This document shows positions 1-8,851 of a DNA stretch of 38,002 nt, piece by piece. The stretch covers positions 1 to 38,002 of the forward strand of contig NZ_VLTK01000019.1 in assembly GCF_007558825.1 (NCBI RefSeq). The letters run 5' to 3'. Origin of the DNA: Brevibacterium aurantiacum. Its GTDB lineage: Bacteria > Actinomycetota > Actinomycetes > Actinomycetales > Brevibacteriaceae. Within the stretch, counting starts at the first letter, position 1. Every line of letters begins with the position of its first letter. The translations under genes and the position numbers were made by a program. The notes under the pieces were generated by a model. That model searched no databases. It saw nothing but the letters and a program-made list of their open reading frames with translations, and was not told the DNA's origin.

Positions 1-9
1 CCCGAGGTC

Positions 10-1773
10 TCAGAATTTCGGCACGTCCGCGATCAGCGTGCGCGTGTACTCGTGCTTCGGAGTCTCCAGAACCTGGGCAGTCGGCCCGTAGTCGACGATT
101 GTGCCCTTGTTGAGCACAGCGAGGTTGTCCGCGATATGGCGCGAGAGCGCAATGTTGTGCGTGACGAACAGCATCGCCAACTGGTGTTCCTGGCGCAGCG
201 TGCGCAGCAGCCCGATGATCGAGGCCTGCACGCTGACGTCGAGCGCTGAGGTGATCTCATCGCAGACCAGCACCGAGGGCTGGTTGACCAAGGCTCTGGC
301 GATCGCGGCTCTCTGCCGCTCACCACCGGAGAGGTCACCTGGCCGACGGTGATAGAAGCTGCGCCCCAGACGTACAGAGTCCAAAGCTTCTTCGACCTTT
401 GCCTTCCGGCTCGCGGCAGTGCCCTCACCGCTCATCTCCAGGGGAACGGTCAACGATTGACCGATCGACCGGCGCGGGTTGAGGGAGGAGAACGGGGACT
501 GGAACACATACTGAATGCCGACCCGCTGTTCGTTCGTCCGCTTCCGCGTCGACTTCGCCAGCTCCTGACCGCGCAGCCGCACAGAACCGGAGTAGTCATC
601 GTTGAGCCCGGCGACGCAGCGGGACAGAGTCGTCTTGCCCGACCCTGATTCCCCCAACAGCAGCGTGCAGTCGCCGGGTTCCAACGTGAGGTTGATCCCG
701 TCGAGGATCTGCGCCTTCCCGTAGGCCAGTGCCACATCCGTGACCTGCAGCAACGGTGCACTCGCCGAGGTGGCTGCACCAGCCCCTGAATCCGCAGACC
801 CCTGCGCCCCGGCAGCTTCGCTCGAGTCCTCGGACTTCGGCTCCCTGTCCGAGACCAGAATGTGCGTGGCCTTGGATTCGGGCTCCGGTTCCGCTGCCGC
901 ACCTTCGCCGATGGTCTTGCGACCGGCAAGGTCCGGCACTGCGGACATGAGCATCTTCGTGTACCCGTGCTGCGGGTCCTGGAGCACGGAATCCACCGGG
1001 CCCTCTTCGACGAGGTCACCGCGCAGCATCACTGCCACCCGGTCGGAGATGTCCTTGATCACCGCAAGGTCGTGGGTGATGTAGAGACCGGCGACATTGT
1101 TCGCCACAGTCATCTGCCGGATCGTATCGAGGACGACGGCCTGCGTGGACACGTCGAGACCGGTCGTAGGTTCGTCGAGGATGAGCACATCGGGGTACAT
1201 GGCAAAGGCCATGGCGATGCCGATGCGCTGCTGCTGACCACCGGAGAGCTGGTGCGGCCACCGCTTCTGATAGGCCTTGTCACCGGGCAGTCCCACATCG
1301 ACGAGGACTGCGGCCACCCTCTCGGTGCGTTCGGCCTCGGAGCTGCCGAATTCGTGGATGTCGAGGACCTCACGGATCTGCTCGCCCACCCGCATCGCAG
1401 GGTTCAGCGATAGCGCAGGGTCCTGGGGGATGTAGGCGATCCGCGACCCGCGCAGGGACCGCACAGCCACCTCGTCGAGTTCGACCACCTCGACGGCGGT
1501 GTCATCACCGCGAGGCCACAGGCTCACGGACCCGGAGGCGAACTTCAGCCCCTCCCGGAAGTGGCCCATGCAGGCCAGACCGGCTGTGGTCTTGCCCGAT
1601 CCCGACTCCCCCACGAGGCCGAGGATCTCCCCACGGCTGAGCGCGAAGTTCACGCCGTGGAGGATCTCATTGCCGGCAGTCGTCGCGATCTTCAGATCGG
1701 TCACACGCAGAACGATCTTCTCATTGGGAAGGTTCGCATCATCATGATGGACCGTGGTTGTCTCTGTGGTCAT
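10..1773 (-). CDS. Fused two-domain ABC transporter ATP-binding protein (DppD-DppF / oligopeptide type)
   Basis: This 587-residue protein powers a peptide/nickel-type importer by hydrolysing ATP on the cytoplasmic face. It carries two complete nucleotide-binding domains in one chain, so it replaces the usual DppD+DppF pair. NBD1 (about residues 20-275) has a Walker A GESGSGKTT, signature LSGGQQQR and Walker B LILDEPTTGLD. NBD2 (about 345-575) has a second GESGSGKTT, LSGGERQR and VLVCDEITSALD. A 60-residue Ala/Ser/Glu-rich linker joins them. The start is the ATG at 1773, inside the ATGA overlap with the upstream permease stop, so translation is probably coupled. It is the last gene of the operon in this window; its stop lies 10 bases from the window edge, so any further downstream gene would be outside. 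The domain assignment is firm; the transported substrate is not known. Confidence 0.95.
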   Translation of the reverse strand: MTTETTTVHHDDANLPNEKIVLRVTDLKIATTAGNEILHGVNFALSRGEILGLVGESGSGKTTAGLACMGHFREGLKFASGSVSLWPRGDDTAVEVVELDEVAVRSLRGSRIAYIPQDPALSLNPAMRVGEQIREVLDIHEFGSSEAERTERVAAVLVDVGLPGDKAYQKRWPHQLSGGQQQRIGIAMAFAMYPDVLILDEPTTGLDVSTQAVVLDTIRQMTVANNVAGLYITHDLAVIKDISDRVAVMLRGDLVEEGPVDSVLQDPQHGYTKMLMSAVPDLAGRKTIGEGAAAEPEPESKATHILVSDREPKSEDSSEAAGAQGSADSGAGAATSASAPLLQVTDVALAYGKAQILDGINLTLEPGDCTLLLGESGSGKTTLSRCVAGLNDDYSGSVRLRGQELAKSTRKRTNEQRVGIQYVFQSPFSSLNPRRSIGQSLTVPLEMSGEGTAASRKAKVEEALDSVRLGRSFYHRRPGDLSGGERQRAAIARALVNQPSVLVCDEITSALDVSVQASIIGLLRTLRQEHQLAMLFVTHNIALSRHIADNLAVLNKGTIVDYGPTAQVLETPKHEYTRTLIADVPKF

Positions 1774-2690
1774 GATGCCTCCACTGACGTCGATGCGGTG
1801 GCCCTGGCGAAGGAGTCCGCAAGCAGGTTGGTGCCGATGGTGAGCAGCGCGATGGCGATCACCGGCAGCAGCACACCCCAGGGTTGGATGCTCAGCGCGA
1901 TCCGGTTCTCGTTGATCATCAGACCCCAGTCAGCAGCGGGCGGCTGCAGTCCGAGTCCCAAGAACGACAGAGAAGCGATGTAGCCGATCGAGTAGGTCAG
2001 GCGCAGCCCGGCTTCAACACTCAGCGGCCCGGTGATATTGGGCAGCAGCTCACGCAGCAGCACCTTCCACCGCGGCATCGCATACATCTCTGCGGCGAGG
2101 ATGTAGTCCTCGGTGATGACGCCCAAAGTTGCTGAGCGTGCGACGCGGGCGATGCGCGGGGCGTGGGTCACGCCGATGACGGTCACCAGCACCCACCCTT
2201 GTGGACCCAACACGGTGATGGCCAGCAGCGCGAACACCAGCTGTGGGACGGCGAGGATGACATCGTTGAGGCGCATGATGATCGCATCGAAAGTGCCGCC
2301 CACATAGGCTGCGAGCATGCCGATGATTGCGCCCAGAATCATGCCGAGCGCCGTGGCGAGAACCGAATACACGATGAGGGTGAGCCCACCGGCGAAGAAC
2401 CGGGAGAGCACATCACGGCCGAGGTTGTCCGAACCGAAGAGCCCATGCGGGCTGAAGGGCTTGGCGACGAATTCGGTTGCCGTGTTGCCTGTCGCCCAGG
2501 GCAGCAGCAGCGGTCCGCAGAAGGCCAGGAGCAGGACGATGATGGTCAGTGTCAGACCGATCTTGCCCTGCTTCTGCGCCAGCACGCGCTTGAAGAACGG
2601 CGTGTAGGTGGTCTGTGATTCCTTGGGCACCTCACCACCGTCGACCGCTGCGGATTTGAGGTCGTCGAGGCTATTCGTGTTCGTGCTCAT
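1770..2690 (-). CDS. ABC transporter permease, DppC/OppC type
   Basis: This 306-residue inner-membrane permease is one half of the translocation channel. A cytoplasmic N-terminal tail of about 40 residues is followed by a first hydrophobic segment (IGLTLTIIVLLLAFCGPLLL) and then the five-helix BPD_transp_1 core. The ATPase-coupling (EAA-type) loop is visible around YILAAEMYAMPRWKVLLREL, and FSPHGLFGSDNLGRDVLSR is the hallmark of DppC/OppC proteins. Both ends overlap neighbours by 4 bp (ATGA), with the other permease upstream and the ATPase downstream, which fixes the start at 2690. The length is normal for the family. The substrate cannot be read from the permease. Confidence 0.95.
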   Translation of the reverse strand: MSTNTNSLDDLKSAAVDGGEVPKESQTTYTPFFKRVLAQKQGKIGLTLTIIVLLLAFCGPLLLPWATGNTATEFVAKPFSPHGLFGSDNLGRDVLSRFFAGGLTLIVYSVLATALGMILGAIIGMLAAYVGGTFDAIIMRLNDVILAVPQLVFALLAITVLGPQGWVLVTVIGVTHAPRIARVARSATLGVITEDYILAAEMYAMPRWKVLLRELLPNITGPLSVEAGLRLTYSIGYIASLSFLGLGLQPPAADWGLMINENRIALSIQPWGVLLPVIAIALLTIGTNLLADSFARATASTSVEAS

Positions 2691-3640
2691 GCTGCACTCC
2701 TCAGCTTCGGGTTGGTGAGGATGCCGACGATGTCGGCCGCCAGGTTCACCACGACGTAGACAGCGGCGACAAGCATAGAGATCGCCTGCACGACCTGCAC
2801 ATCACGGTAGGTCACCGCATCGATGAGCGCTTGGCCCAGACCCGGATAGCGGAACAGGAACTCGACGACGACCACGCCGCCGGCCAACCACGCCAGCTGG
2901 ATCGCCACGACCTGCGCAACCGGTCCCAGCGCGTGGGGCACAGCATGGCGCATGATGACACGTGTCTCGGGTACGCCCTTGAGTCGGGCCATCTCCACAA
3001 AACCGGAGTCGAGGACTTCAATCATCGTCGCGCGCATCATCCGCACAATGTAGGGAGTGACGACGAGGATGAGGGTCAGGGTAGGCAGAATGAGCTGCTC
3101 GGGTCGACCCCACACGGGTTCGCCCGGCGGAGCCAGGGTCACGGCCGGCAGAATCTGGAAGACGGAAGTCGCGAAGATCGCGATGAGGCCGATGCCGATG
3201 ACGAACTCCGGCATGGCTGCGAAGACGAGGCTGAGGCCCGTCATGGCCTGATCGCGTCGGCCACCACGGTGCAGTGCCTGGTAGACGCCCAAGCCGATGC
3301 CCAGAGGCACAGAGATGATGGCGGCCGCGGCCATGAGGATGAACGAGTTTCCGACTCGCTCGCCGAGAAGCTGCGCCACGGAACCGCCGCTGGCCGTCGA
3401 GGTGCCGAAGTCGCCGACGAAGAGTCCACCCAGCCAGGAGAAGTATCGCTGCCAGGCAGGCTGGTTGAGACCCAACTGTTCGTTCAGCGCCGCGATGCGC
3501 TCCGGAGTGGCCTGCTGGCCGAGAATGGCTCGAGCCGCATCGCCGGGCAGCAGCAACGTGGCGCCGAAGACGAGGAGGGAGACTGCGAGGAGGATGAAGG
3601 CGGAGAAGATCAGCCTGCGTCCGATGACTTTTCCGAACAT
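2687..3640 (-). CDS. ABC transporter permease, DppB/OppB type
   Basis: This 317-residue inner-membrane permease is the partner of the DppC-type subunit. It begins MFGKVIGRRLIFSAFILLAV, the typical first helix of DppB proteins, and ends with conserved transmembrane helices. The coupling loop is visible near FVEMARLKGVPETRVIMRHA. The open frame continues 124 codons upstream without a stop, but that part is antisense-like low-quality sequence running inside the binding-protein gene. The ATG at 3640 has an AAAGG ribosome-binding site 6 bases upstream and lies one base after the TGA of the binding-protein gene, so I chose it. Confidence 0.94.
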   Translation of the reverse strand: MFGKVIGRRLIFSAFILLAVSLLVFGATLLLPGDAARAILGQQATPERIAALNEQLGLNQPAWQRYFSWLGGLFVGDFGTSTASGGSVAQLLGERVGNSFILMAAAAIISVPLGIGLGVYQALHRGGRRDQAMTGLSLVFAAMPEFVIGIGLIAIFATSVFQILPAVTLAPPGEPVWGRPEQLILPTLTLILVVTPYIVRMMRATMIEVLDSGFVEMARLKGVPETRVIMRHAVPHALGPVAQVVAIQLAWLAGGVVVVEFLFRYPGLGQALIDAVTYRDVQVVQAISMLVAAVYVVVNLAADIVGILTNPKLRSAA

Positions 3641-3641
3641 G

Positions 3642-5189
3642 TCACACCTTTCCGATCCATACGCGGTCGAACCGCCAGCCGCCCAGAGGCCGCCCGGTGG
3701 AGTTCTTGACCAGCCCGCCGACGTACTTTTGGAAAGCGTCGACCTGGTTGGCGAATCCCCACACGATGTAGCCGCCTTCGTCGTAGAGCATCTTCTGCAG
3801 CTCGTGTTCGCCGTCGCGTCTCTTCTCAACCTCGGGAATGCCGCGGACCTTGTCGAAGACCTTGTTGAAGGCGGGCTCGTCCCAGTGGGTTTCGTTGAAC
3901 GGCGACTCTTCGAGAGCGCAGGAGATGACCTGCGGCAGGAAATCTCGGGTGTACCAGAAGTCCTGCGCGAAGTCCCACTGCAGATATTCCTCGCCGAAGA
4001 ACGTCGTCGCATCGACCCTGCGGATCTTCACCCGGATACCGGCCTCGGCGGCCTGCTGAGCGAAGACCTGAGCGGATTCGACGGCACCGGACTGAATCGG
4101 AGCCGTCACCAACTCGACGTCGAGACCATCGGGATAGCCCGCCTCGGCGAGGAGCTTCTTGGCTTTGGGAATGTCCTGCTTACGCTGCGGGAACTCGGGA
4201 TAGTTCTCGCTCAGCGGCCCGAACATGTCGTTGCCGATGGTGCCGAAGCCGGACAGGACCTGTTCGATCATCTGCTCCCGGTCGACGACGAGGCGGAAGG
4301 CCTGGCGCACCTTGACGTCGTCGAAGGGCTTCTTGTCCACGCGCATGGTCAGCGGCAACCACATGCCGGTCTCGGAGTTGAGAATGGCCATGCGTTCATC
4401 GGCGGCGATGACCTCGACCAGTGCCACAGGGATCTGCGCGATCGCGTCGACCTGGGTTGAAAGGAGCGCGTTGATGAGTGCGTCTGAGTCGTTGAAGTTC
4501 AGCAGCTGCACCTCGTCGAGGAACATCTTGTCGTAATCGAAGTAGTGCTCATTGGGCACGAGCACCGTCGACTGGGCCGGGGTGAACGATTTGAGTTTGA
4601 ATGGCCCTGAACACACGGGGTTCTCCGGGTCGTAGCCTTCAGGGACGATCGCCGCTGTGTATTCGGCGACTGCGTCCTTGAACAGTCCGTTGGCCTCACT
4701 GAGGTGGAACTCCACGGTGCGGTCATCCTTGGCGACGACTTTGTCGAGCATGGAGAAGTTCGCTGCCGCGGTCTTGGGATCATCGGGGTCCGTGATCCGC
4801 TTGAAGGTGAAGATCACATCGTCTGGGGTGATCGGACTGCCGTCGGAGAACTTGATGCCCTGCTTCAGGGTGCACGTCCAGACGGTGGCGTCGGCGTTGG
4901 ATTCGAAGGACTCCGCCAGCAGCGGCACAACCTGAGAGTCGTCATCCCACCCATAGAGCGCGTTGTACAGGTTCACGGCGCGGCAGACGTCGCCGCTGTT
5001 GACCGGAATGTGGGCGTCGACGGTGTCCGCGGAGTTGCCTCCCGTGACTCCCACGCGCAGGCTTCCGCCCTTGACTGGTTTCCCTGCGTCGGCGGCACCG
5101 ACTGAGCCGCCCCCGCAGGCGCTCAAGCCGGCGAGTGCTGATATCGACAGCCCCGCCCCCAGCGCTTGTCTTCGATTCGGTGTGTTCAT
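3642..5189 (-). CDS. Extracytoplasmic solute-binding lipoprotein (SBP_bac_5 family)
   Basis: This 515-residue protein captures the transported solute outside the membrane. The N-terminus (NRRQALGAGLSISALAGLSAC) combines a twin-arginine-like motif, a hydrophobic stretch and a lipobox LSAC ending at about residue 25, so it is predicted to be a membrane-anchored lipoprotein, possibly exported by Tat. The rest matches family 5 binding proteins: LAESFESN, GIKFSDGSPITPDDVIFTF and KVRQAFRLVVDREQMIEQVL are typical segments. The start ATG at 5189 overlaps the stop of the regulator gene by 4 bp, with a GAAGAAGG ribosome-binding sequence just upstream. The downstream permease follows after 1 base. Family 5 proteins bind peptides, nickel, haem or sugars, and the sequence alone does not decide which. 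Confidence 0.94.
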   Translation of the reverse strand: MNTPNRRQALGAGLSISALAGLSACGGGSVGAADAGKPVKGGSLRVGVTGGNSADTVDAHIPVNSGDVCRAVNLYNALYGWDDDSQVVPLLAESFESNADATVWTCTLKQGIKFSDGSPITPDDVIFTFKRITDPDDPKTAAANFSMLDKVVAKDDRTVEFHLSEANGLFKDAVAEYTAAIVPEGYDPENPVCSGPFKLKSFTPAQSTVLVPNEHYFDYDKMFLDEVQLLNFNDSDALINALLSTQVDAIAQIPVALVEVIAADERMAILNSETGMWLPLTMRVDKKPFDDVKVRQAFRLVVDREQMIEQVLSGFGTIGNDMFGPLSENYPEFPQRKQDIPKAKKLLAEAGYPDGLDVELVTAPIQSGAVESAQVFAQQAAEAGIRVKIRRVDATTFFGEEYLQWDFAQDFWYTRDFLPQVISCALEESPFNETHWDEPAFNKVFDKVRGIPEVEKRRDGEHELQKMLYDEGGYIVWGFANQVDAFQKYVGGLVKNSTGRPLGGWRFDRVWIGKV

Positions 5190-6151
5190 GTGCCTTCTTC
5201 CTGCGGGTGCGTGCCAGTGAGAATGTGGGCATCGAGGTACTCATCGAGCATGCTCAGCGCCTCCTCGTCTGTGATGGGCATGTGCTGCGTGCTGCGGGCG
5301 ACGCCGAGTCCGTCGATGAAGACGCTCAGAGCCTTGACCATGAGACTGGTGTTGCCTGTCCGGATGGTTCCCTGGCTCTGGCCGGCAGCGACGACGCCGG
5401 TGATCATGTCGAGCCATTCGGAGTAGACGGCAGTGAGATTGCGTTTCGTCTGGTCATCCGATTCCGCCCGCGCCCAGCTCTGGATCCAGATCGACCACAC
5501 CCTGCGAACTGTGATGTCCACGCCGGCGTGGACGCGGGCGAAGTGCCGCAGCGTCGCGACAGGGTCCGACGGCTCGTTGAGGTCGCGGACCCCGGCGATA
5601 GTCTCGAGTGAGTACCGCAGGGCGGCCTGCAGAAGCTGCGGCTTCGTCCGGAAGTGGTAATTCACCGCTGAGGCGCTCAGCCCACACGCCGCCGCGACAT
5701 CCTCGGCGCGCACGTTGTCAATGCCCCGATCCGCATAGAGCTCCCACGCTGCGGAGACGATCCTCCGCCGGTTCCGGGTTCCTTTGGACATCCACTCGCC
5801 CGACTCTACGGGCGGAGGAGGAGGCACCATATCCGTCAGGACGGCGGAATCTGAAGGTTCGTGATGCATCTGGCCAATAGCCCCGCGCAGAGGCGGCCGT
5901 GCCGAACGTCCGGTCGTGAGCCAGTCAGCGGTGACGTTGGTCAGGGTCGCGATGGCAGAGATCTCCTCGACCCGGAATTTCCGTGTTCCGGCGAGGGATT
6001 TGGAGAGTTTGCTCGGCTCGATGCCGATTTTTCGGGCGACCTCGCTGTGGTTGATCCCCGCCCCGGCGATGGCCTCGCGAAGACGGTCGATCAGGGTCTG
6101 CCGACCATTTTCTGCACCTTCGCTCGTCTCAACCACCACTACAGTCTGCAC
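5186..6151 (-). CDS. XRE-TetR fusion transcriptional regulator heading the ABC importer operon
   Basis: This 321-residue protein carries two DNA-binding domains. Residues about 20-75 form an XRE/Cro-type helix-turn-helix (INHSEVARKIGIEPSKLSKS, ending in ADWLTTGR, a common end of this domain). After a Pro-rich linker (MVPPPPPVESGEW), residues about 125-175 form a TetR_N helix-turn-helix (RRRIVSAAWELYADRGIDNV, then ACGLSASAVNYHFRTKPQLL), followed by a helical TetR ligand-binding region. The likely start is the GTG at 6151, which includes the whole XRE domain; starting at the internal ATG before SKGTRNRR would give an ordinary TetR protein. It is the first gene of the operon and overlaps the binding-protein gene by 4 bp, so it probably controls its own operon. 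The ligand is unknown but is plausibly related to the imported solute. Confidence 0.9.
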   Translation of the reverse strand: MQTVVVVETSEGAENGRQTLIDRLREAIAGAGINHSEVARKIGIEPSKLSKSLAGTRKFRVEEISAIATLTNVTADWLTTGRSARPPLRGAIGQMHHEPSDSAVLTDMVPPPPPVESGEWMSKGTRNRRRIVSAAWELYADRGIDNVRAEDVAAACGLSASAVNYHFRTKPQLLQAALRYSLETIAGVRDLNEPSDPVATLRHFARVHAGVDITVRRVWSIWIQSWARAESDDQTKRNLTAVYSEWLDMITGVVAAGQSQGTIRTGNTSLMVKALSVFIDGLGVARSTQHMPITDEEALSMLDEYLDAHILTGTHPQEEGT

Positions 6152-6156
6152 ATGTG

Positions 6157-6171
6157 TTGCGATTTTGGCAA
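6157..6171. promoter_or_regulatory. Small palindrome next to the regulator start, candidate operator
   Basis: TTGC-N7-GCAA is an inverted repeat ending 5 bases from the GTG start of the XRE-TetR regulator, in the 91-base gap that must hold the promoter of the five-gene operon. The inner bases also show an A/T pair. It is a candidate autoregulatory operator by position only. I found no convincing -35/-10 pair nearby. An AGCTT-G-AAGCT palindrome also occurs in the same gap. Confidence 0.3.
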
Positions 6172-6242
6172 TACTTACTGAGCCATTGTGTAGTTTTTCG
6201 TGATGTTGCGACCGTTGAAGCTTGAAGCTGTGGAATACTCAA

Positions 6243-7481
6243 CTACCTGTCGGCGATAGCTTCTCTCGCCTCACTTCGTTCGTCGATCGCCTCACCAATG
6301 GCTTGAATAAATGCGGTCGTCGACCGCCCCTCCTCTAACTCTCCGAAGTAAAGGGCTTTGAGTTTCAGACGCGCTGCCAAAGCAGATTCGTCTGACCGGG
6401 CGATGCCAAGTTGCTTCGGGAGATCGTGAATCGTACCGGCAGAAACCACTGCAAGTTCGGCACCGATCGGTGAGGACTTCTGCATTCTTTCCGTGTCACC
6501 GTGTCGGTCAGTGAGGATCAGGCCCCTGTCGGTATGCAGGTAGAGGAAATCAAGCCCGACGCTCGAGACGTCGGTGATGAGAACATCGACATCTTTGAAC
6601 AGGTCGAAGAGAGCGTGATCAATTGAGACCACGTGCCCGGCGTTCTCAGCGTTAGCGTCTTTCAGCATTCGCCTGATCGATTCGTCTGCCCGCAGGACCT
6701 CAGACGTTCCCATCTCTGCCATCCGCGGGTGCGGCCGATATATCACTCGAACGCCAGCACCCAGCAGCCCGCGGATAATGTCGGGGCCAAGAAGGTCCAG
6801 TGAGGTGAAATTATTCGCTTCGTTTTCACCCTGCCACGTAGGGGCATAGAGGACCGTGAGCCTCTCATCAGGAGGCAGCACCGAAGCGAAGTCTCCATCG
6901 AGTGGCGGCCTTCCGATTGATACCAAATTACCTGGGTTGAGTCCCCACAATGCAGCAAGGCAGCGGTCCTTTGCTGCTTGACCGGCGACGAGCACTTTGT
7001 CGTAGGCCTTCAGCTGATTCGAGATCGAGCTCGTTTTGTCACTTTCACCGTGGTCAACATGTACGTGGATGATCGAAGGCTCTGCCATCGATTGGAAATT
7101 GCGCATACTGTTGTTGACGTAGATCGCCAGCTTGTAGTCGGCGTCCGCATACAGATCGATGAGGTCGGGTTGCGTCTCCGCCAACACCACCGGGAGGTGG
7201 GTGACTTGGGTGACGAGTGAAAAGGACTCTGCATTCCTTGTCACGACGACAACTGGCCGACTCTGACTGAGTTCCTCAAACGCCGGCAGCCACTGCTCCA
7301 GTTGGTACATCTTGTCCGGGCTATCACCGAAGTAGGCAATGACATCTGCAAACCGGCGGGAACCATTGAGCTTGATGCCTTTCCTGCGAGCCGGACCGCT
7401 GTCGCTGACCAAAGACTTGAGATAGCGGCCCGCTTTCGAGTCCAGCACCACTCTCGCCGCTTGCCGAAGTCGCCTCTTCAT
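6243..7481 (-). CDS. CDP-glycerol/alditol-phosphotransferase family protein (Glyphos_transf), single module
   Basis: This 412-residue protein is a predicted polymerase or primase that transfers glycerol-phosphate or another alditol-phosphate from its CDP form onto a teichoic-acid-type chain at the inner membrane face. It starts with a basic amphipathic stretch (MKRRLRQAARVVLDSKAGRY) that may bind the membrane, with no transmembrane helix. Family motifs are HGESDK (144-149), GRPPLD (190-195), YAPTWQGEN (212-220), YRPHPR (248-253) and ITDVSSVGLDFL (302-313). The two histidines in HGE and RPHP correspond to catalytic histidines of TagF-type enzymes. I chose the ATG at 7481 because it overlaps the preceding stop by 4 bp; a longer frame begins 13 codons earlier. 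It is the last gene of a 12476-to-6243 operon. The acceptor and alditol are not determinable from sequence. Confidence 0.88.
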   Translation of the reverse strand: MKRRLRQAARVVLDSKAGRYLKSLVSDSGPARRKGIKLNGSRRFADVIAYFGDSPDKMYQLEQWLPAFEELSQSRPVVVVTRNAESFSLVTQVTHLPVVLAETQPDLIDLYADADYKLAIYVNNSMRNFQSMAEPSIIHVHVDHGESDKTSSISNQLKAYDKVLVAGQAAKDRCLAALWGLNPGNLVSIGRPPLDGDFASVLPPDERLTVLYAPTWQGENEANNFTSLDLLGPDIIRGLLGAGVRVIYRPHPRMAEMGTSEVLRADESIRRMLKDANAENAGHVVSIDHALFDLFKDVDVLITDVSSVGLDFLYLHTDRGLILTDRHGDTERMQKSSPIGAELAVVSAGTIHDLPKQLGIARSDESALAARLKLKALYFGELEEGRSTTAFIQAIGEAIDERSEAREAIADR

Positions 7482-8851
7482 TTCCGCAACCCCAGCTTGC
7501 GCGCAGTCTGCCTCCGCCACGAGCCGATCAGGCTTCGAACCTCGGATTCGAAGGAGAAGCCCGCAACCTGCTGTTCCAGTCCTTCCACCCGTTTTTCGAG
7601 CGCGGTCTGTTCCCGGTGTAGGCCACGGACTCGATCGAGAATAGCGGCTCGGCCTTCGCCCTGAGCCGCATAAAGAGTAGTCACCATGTCCGGCAGTTTT
7701 GCGGCCGCAAGCCTATCGTCAAATTCTGTGGCCGTATCAGCCTCGGTCAGCGCATGACGCAAACCGTTCTTCTCCAGGAAGGCTGCCAACGTCCGTTGAA
7801 CCTCCGGAATCCGCGAGTTGTATTCGGCATAGTCCGTCTGCTCATACAGCTGCTTGGCATCGGTCTTCGAACTCAGATCAGTCACCTTCAGATGAGGGAT
7901 GGCATGATATTCGGCAAGTTCGAGGGTGCGGGAGTCGTGTGCCAACAACATAGTCGGCACTCCGGCCAAGATTCCTGCAATTGAACCATGGATGCGACTG
8001 CCGAAGACGAAGTCGAAGTCGGTGAGATAATCGACCCAGGTACGAGGATCGAGCGGAAACCTCATTCGGTCTTCGGTGTACAACGGATGTGCAACATGAG
8101 TGGGGTTCCAACGACTCTTCGGCGTCGCGCGGTCTTCTCCCCACACCATCATGTTGAGATCTTTGAGATTCTGAGGGACATAGACAAGATTCTGATAACT
8201 CTTCGTATGCGATGCGACGAGGGCGTTGAGTTTGCCCACATAGGGCGAGATCGTCATTGCGATCCTCGAATCATCAGTCAGAGACGCCGCAGTCTTTTCA
8301 ATGGGCTGGGGGTCCCCGTACATGAAGACTGAAGGACAGCCGATCACATCAACCTGATCGTCGCCGAATCCCAATGTGGCAAGAAACGCCGCAGTCCGTT
8401 CGCCACGGACACCGACGCTTGCCGAGCGCTCCAGGACCTCCGCCATGAACGACTGAACGTCACCATTGAGCTCCTCGTCTGCCTGGCCACCTTCGAGCTT
8501 ATGTTGGCTACCCACTCCGATCACTGTCACGGGGATCTTGAGCCGCTCAATGACTTTCGTCAATCGTTTCAGGGCCGGCCTGAACGCCGGACGAAATGCG
8601 TTGGCCAGAGGGATGACGAAGTGGTCGAACGAGTCGTTTATCCAGGCAGCGTACTCCCGTGTGTTCTGGGCCCTGTGGCTGGCGTATCGATCAGGTGTGA
8701 TCGTCACCCCAGGAGCCGAGAGTATGCGATAGACGGACTGACCGAACAGAAGATTACCGGAGTTGTTCGCAATCGTGTTCGACTTCAGAACCTCCGACGC
8801 AGATACGAATTCCCACGGCTCTTTCGAGGCCCTCAGCAAAATTTCAGTCAT
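7478..8851 (-). CDS. Polysaccharide pyruvyltransferase family protein
   Basis: This 457-residue protein is predicted to transfer pyruvate from phosphoenolpyruvate as a ketal onto a sugar or alditol of a cell-surface polymer. The family fold is visible from NSGNLLFGQSVYRIL through VIGVGSQHKL to the hallmark C-terminal motif FGSRIHGSIAGILAGVPTML followed by D-S-R (about residues 300-325). The last 60 residues form a short coiled coil (heptads around LHREQTALEKRVEGLEQQV), an addition that may mediate oligomerisation. The start is the ATG at 8851, giving an 8-bp overlap with the upstream gene; the frame extends 21 codons further but into that gene's coding end. It is translationally coupled on both sides to CDP-alditol phosphotransferases, which suggests it pyruvylates the polymer they make. 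Confidence 0.85.
   Translation of the reverse strand: MTEILLRASKEPWEFVSASEVLKSNTIANNSGNLLFGQSVYRILSAPGVTITPDRYASHRAQNTREYAAWINDSFDHFVIPLANAFRPAFRPALKRLTKVIERLKIPVTVIGVGSQHKLEGGQADEELNGDVQSFMAEVLERSASVGVRGERTAAFLATLGFGDDQVDVIGCPSVFMYGDPQPIEKTAASLTDDSRIAMTISPYVGKLNALVASHTKSYQNLVYVPQNLKDLNMMVWGEDRATPKSRWNPTHVAHPLYTEDRMRFPLDPRTWVDYLTDFDFVFGSRIHGSIAGILAGVPTMLLAHDSRTLELAEYHAIPHLKVTDLSSKTDAKQLYEQTDYAEYNSRIPEVQRTLAAFLEKNGLRHALTEADTATEFDDRLAAAKLPDMVTTLYAAQGEGRAAILDRVRGLHREQTALEKRVEGLEQQVAGFSFESEVRSLIGSWRRQTARKLGLRK

Noticed and set aside
3297..4460. Plus-strand open frame of 387 codons
   Set aside because: It lies opposite the binding-protein and permease genes. It is rich in Arg, Asp, Glu and His with no family pattern, as expected of antisense frames in high-G+C DNA.
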